Below are positions 61,888-64,000 of a stretch of 64,000 nucleotides of DNA, piece by piece. A program made the translations under genes and the position numbers. The notes below the pieces were generated by a model. That model did no database searches and was not told the origin of the DNA. It saw only the letters and a program-made list of their open reading frames with translations. Origin of the DNA: Bacteroidota bacterium (GTDB taxonomy: Bacteria > Bacteroidota > Bacteroidia > Cytophagales > Cyclobacteriaceae); contig JAFDYT010000006.1 in assembly GCA_018266055.1 (NCBI GenBank), positions 124,001-188,000 of the forward strand, given 5' to 3'. Every line of letters begins with the position of its first letter. The first letter of the stretch is position 1.

Positions 61888-64000
61888 ATGAAGAGGATTT
61901 TATTGATTCCGTTTTTTTTATTTATTCTTTCAAGCACTTTCGGCCAGTTCAGGCCTAAGAGGAATAACCCCGCAGTATCACGCGAGTTGCAAAAACCCTC
62001 TTCGTTAAATTACTCCAATCCGAGTGAATATACGATCGCAGGCATTGAGATTGTGGGACTCAACGTGCTCGATAAAAACGCGATGATTTCACTGACCGGC
62101 TTAAAGATTGGTGATAAAATAAAAATCCCGGGATCAGCCACGGCAACAGCCGTTCGAAAACTATGGAAACACGGGCTAGTAGGTGACGTCTCTATCTCGG
62201 CCGACCGTATTGAAGGATCAAATGTGTACATCACTGTTCGTCTTACCGAACGTCCACGACTCACTGATTTTTATTTCCGTGGCCTGTCACAAAGCAAACA
62301 ATCCTCGCTGAAAGAAGACATGCGTCTTATCCGCGGAAAGATTGTAACCGACGCGATGATCCGCAACGCAGAAAGCTCGGTGAAAAAACACTTCATAAAA
62401 AAAGGATTCCTCAACACGCAGGTGAAAATTGTTAAAGAACGCGACACGTTGAACCGTGGCGGCGTGAGGTTACGTATCGATGTTGACGTTCAATCGAAAG
62501 TAAAAGTCAATAACATCACTTTTGTAGGCAACGAGATTACTTCTGCGGCTACCCTAAAAAAGAAAATGAAAAAGACGCACGAACGCGCGCGCTTTACTTT
62601 ACATCGTGCCGTGCTGCAAAGCGTTTTTGGATTTAAGCCTCGCTACGTTAAAGACTATTTCGATTCAAGCAAGCAAACGAGCTGGAAAGAATTCAAGGGC
62701 TTTTTCAACGACAATGTAAAATTGAATTTCCTTAAAGGGTCAAAATTCATCCGAACTGAATACGAAGAAGACAAAAAGAAACTCGTAAGCTACCTGAATG
62801 CTCAAGGCTTCCGCGATGCAGACATTATTTCTGATACCATTTCCAAACATGGTTATTCGAGTATTGACATCAAATTAAAAATCAACGAAGGAAGAAAATA
62901 CTATTTCCGTAACATCACCTGGACAGGAAATTACCTCTACACGGCAGCCACGCTCAACAAAGTGCTCGACATCAAAAAGGGCGATGTTTATAGCCAGGAA
63001 ATGATTGATAAGAAAACTACTTTCAATCCTAAAGGCGGAGCTGATATTAGTGGGTTGTACATGGACGACGGATACTTGTTCTTCCGCGTCACACCGGTTG
63101 AAGTCGCTGTAGTCGGTGACTCAATTGATGTTGAGATGCGCATCTTTGAAGGAGATCAAGCGATTATAGACCAAGTGACGATCACGGGTAATGAGCGCAC
63201 CAGCGAACACGTAATCCGCCGTGAGTTAACTACGATCCCGGGTCAAAAATTCAGACGAGCTGACATCATCCGCACACAACAGCAGCTCTCACAGATGGGT
63301 TATTTTAACCCTCAAAAAATTGAGCAAGACATCCGCCCGAATCCTGCCAACGGAACTGTAAACATTGGTTGGAAAGTAGAAGAGCAATCCAACGATCAGG
63401 TGCAGCTTTCCGGTGGGTGGGGAGGATATTATGGATTTGTAGGAACCGTTGGACTTACGTTTAACAACTTCTCCCTCCGCAACGTACCTCATCTTAAAAA
63501 ATGGAGGCCACTTCCGGTGGGCGACGGACAACGTCTTTCGCTACAAGCGCAAGCCAACGGAAAATCATTCCAGAGTTATAGCCTTTCATTCTCTGAGCCT
63601 TGGTTTGGCGGCAAGAAACCAAACTCACTTACCGTAAGTTTGAACCATTCTATCTCTCGTATCCCAAGTGGAAGAAGTGGATTGACACTCACTTACGATG
63701 CCAACAGTTCCTACTTAAAACAAAGTGGTATTACCATTGGCTTCGGCCGACGCCTGGAATGGCCTGACAACTACTTCACGCTGACCAATTCTATCGCTTA
63801 TCTGGTGTACAATTACAACCGCTATTTTGGTAGTACGAGTGCATTGCCCACAACCGGAACAACAAACAGCTTGATCTTCAACACTACGTTGTCGAGAAAC
63901 AGCATCGATAATCCGATGTTCCCTACGGCAGGTTCTACGATATCACTTAGCCTTAACCTTACGCCGCCGTATTCCTTGTTCCGCACAAACGATTATTACA
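61888..64000 (+). CDS. bamA: Outer membrane protein assembly factor BamA, 3' end beyond window
   Basis: About 704 residues are seen, from the ATG at 61888 to the right edge. Signal peptide (cleavage near TFGQ), five POTRA domains (YTIAGIEIVGLNVLDKNAM; TDFYFRGLSQSKQSSLKED; KVNNITFVGNEI; YYFRNITWTGNYLYTAATL; IDQVTITGNERTSEHVIRREL), then the start of the Omp85 barrel from about 510 (LSGGWGGYYGFVGTVGLTFNNFS). It folds and inserts beta-barrels into the outer membrane. An insertion of about 60 residues in the third POTRA (KTHERARFTLHRAVLQSVFG...) is typical of Bacteroidota BamA. Confidence 0.95.
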   Translation, partial: MKRILLIPFFLFILSSTFGQFRPKRNNPAVSRELQKPSSLNYSNPSEYTIAGIEIVGLNVLDKNAMISLTGLKIGDKIKIPGSATATAVRKLWKHGLVGDVSISADRIEGSNVYITVRLTERPRLTDFYFRGLSQSKQSSLKEDMRLIRGKIVTDAMIRNAESSVKKHFIKKGFLNTQVKIVKERDTLNRGGVRLRIDVDVQSKVKVNNITFVGNEITSAATLKKKMKKTHERARFTLHRAVLQSVFGFKPRYVKDYFDSSKQTSWKEFKGFFNDNVKLNFLKGSKFIRTEYEEDKKKLVSYLNAQGFRDADIISDTISKHGYSSIDIKLKINEGRKYYFRNITWTGNYLYTAATLNKVLDIKKGDVYSQEMIDKKTTFNPKGGADISGLYMDDGYLFFRVTPVEVAVVGDSIDVEMRIFEGDQAIIDQVTITGNERTSEHVIRRELTTIPGQKFRRADIIRTQQQLSQMGYFNPQKIEQDIRPNPANGTVNIGWKVEEQSNDQVQLSGGWGGYYGFVGTVGLTFNNFSLRNVPHLKKWRPLPVGDGQRLSLQAQANGKSFQSYSLSFSEPWFGGKKPNSLTVSLNHSISRIPSGRSGLTLTYDANSSYLKQSGITIGFGRRLEWPDNYFTLTNSIAYLVYNYNRYFGSTSALPTTGTTNSLIFNTTLSRNSIDNPMFPTAGSTISLSLNLTPPYSLFRTNDYY

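Overview
The window comes from a member of the Bacteroidota, most likely a Cytophagales-type gliding or T9SS-bearing bacterium. The support is: gldD and gldE, a secreted metalloprotease with a C-terminal type A sorting domain, DUF6089/PorG-like outer-membrane proteins beside uppS and bamA, OmpA/PD40 proteins, almost no Shine-Dalgarno sequences, and promoters of the Bacteroidota form TTTG-N19-TAnnTTTG (two perfect copies, at 8663-8693 and 54028-54058). The DNA is of even composition and almost fully coding. I see no tRNA, rRNA, IS element, prophage or CRISPR. About nine genes appear to start at TTG or GTG (recG, gldE, rng, the histidine kinase, cvpA, uppS, the M23 peptidase, the cytochrome b5-like gene, the patatin).

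Layout. 1-2.6 kb: a secreted Asp-box propeller (cut by the left edge) and a Kre9-like surface protein. 2.7-8.6 kb, minus strand: mutY, ssb, gldE, gldD, recG. 8.7-15.4 kb, plus strand: an HU/IHF-like protein, a TPR membrane protein, a 29-residue basic AURKAIP1/COX24-type protein, rng with a strong terminator, htpG and an orphan MASE1 histidine kinase. 15.4-21.7 kb, minus: a CarB that ends before the allosteric domain, and a 1124-residue T9SS metzincin. 21.8-29.3 kb, minus: a tight seven-gene run (M19 dipeptidase, SpoIIM-like, a polytopic membrane protein, DUF4129, DUF4350, MoxR ATPase, DUF58), divergent from an RDD membrane protein plus a cytochrome b5-like protein.

30.3-42.8 kb: a PLP enzyme, a small hypothetical protein, a nitronate monooxygenase-like enzyme, a plus-strand redox/folding cluster (thioredoxin, cyclophilin lipoprotein, AhpC/TSA-like), then minus-strand polyprenyl synthase, rnr, a PolB-like exonuclease, hutF and a large AsmA-like protein. 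42.9-54 kb: aldehyde dehydrogenase, a possible transglutaminase-like protein behind a perfect inverted repeat, two OmpA proteins, a patatin-barrel protein, an M23 peptidase and DsbD. 54-64 kb: two YeeE/YedE half-transporters, pdxJ, yqeY, cvpA, an alpha/beta hydrolase, a CBS protein, nadK, two DUF6089/PorG-like barrels, uppS and bamA (cut by the right edge).

The common theme is cell-envelope construction: outer-membrane insertion (BamA), undecaprenyl phosphate supply (UppS), T9SS and gliding (GldD/E, PorG-like proteins, sorting-domain cargo), periplasmic thiol chemistry (DsbD, thioredoxins) and peptidoglycan contact (OmpA, M23). Core nucleic-acid maintenance genes are interspersed. No clearly novel defence or mobile system is visible. 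The best candidates for undescribed biology are the SpoIIM/MoxR/DUF58 cluster with its divergent RDD and b5-like pair, the transglutaminase-like protein under a palindromic leader, and several compact regulatory elements.
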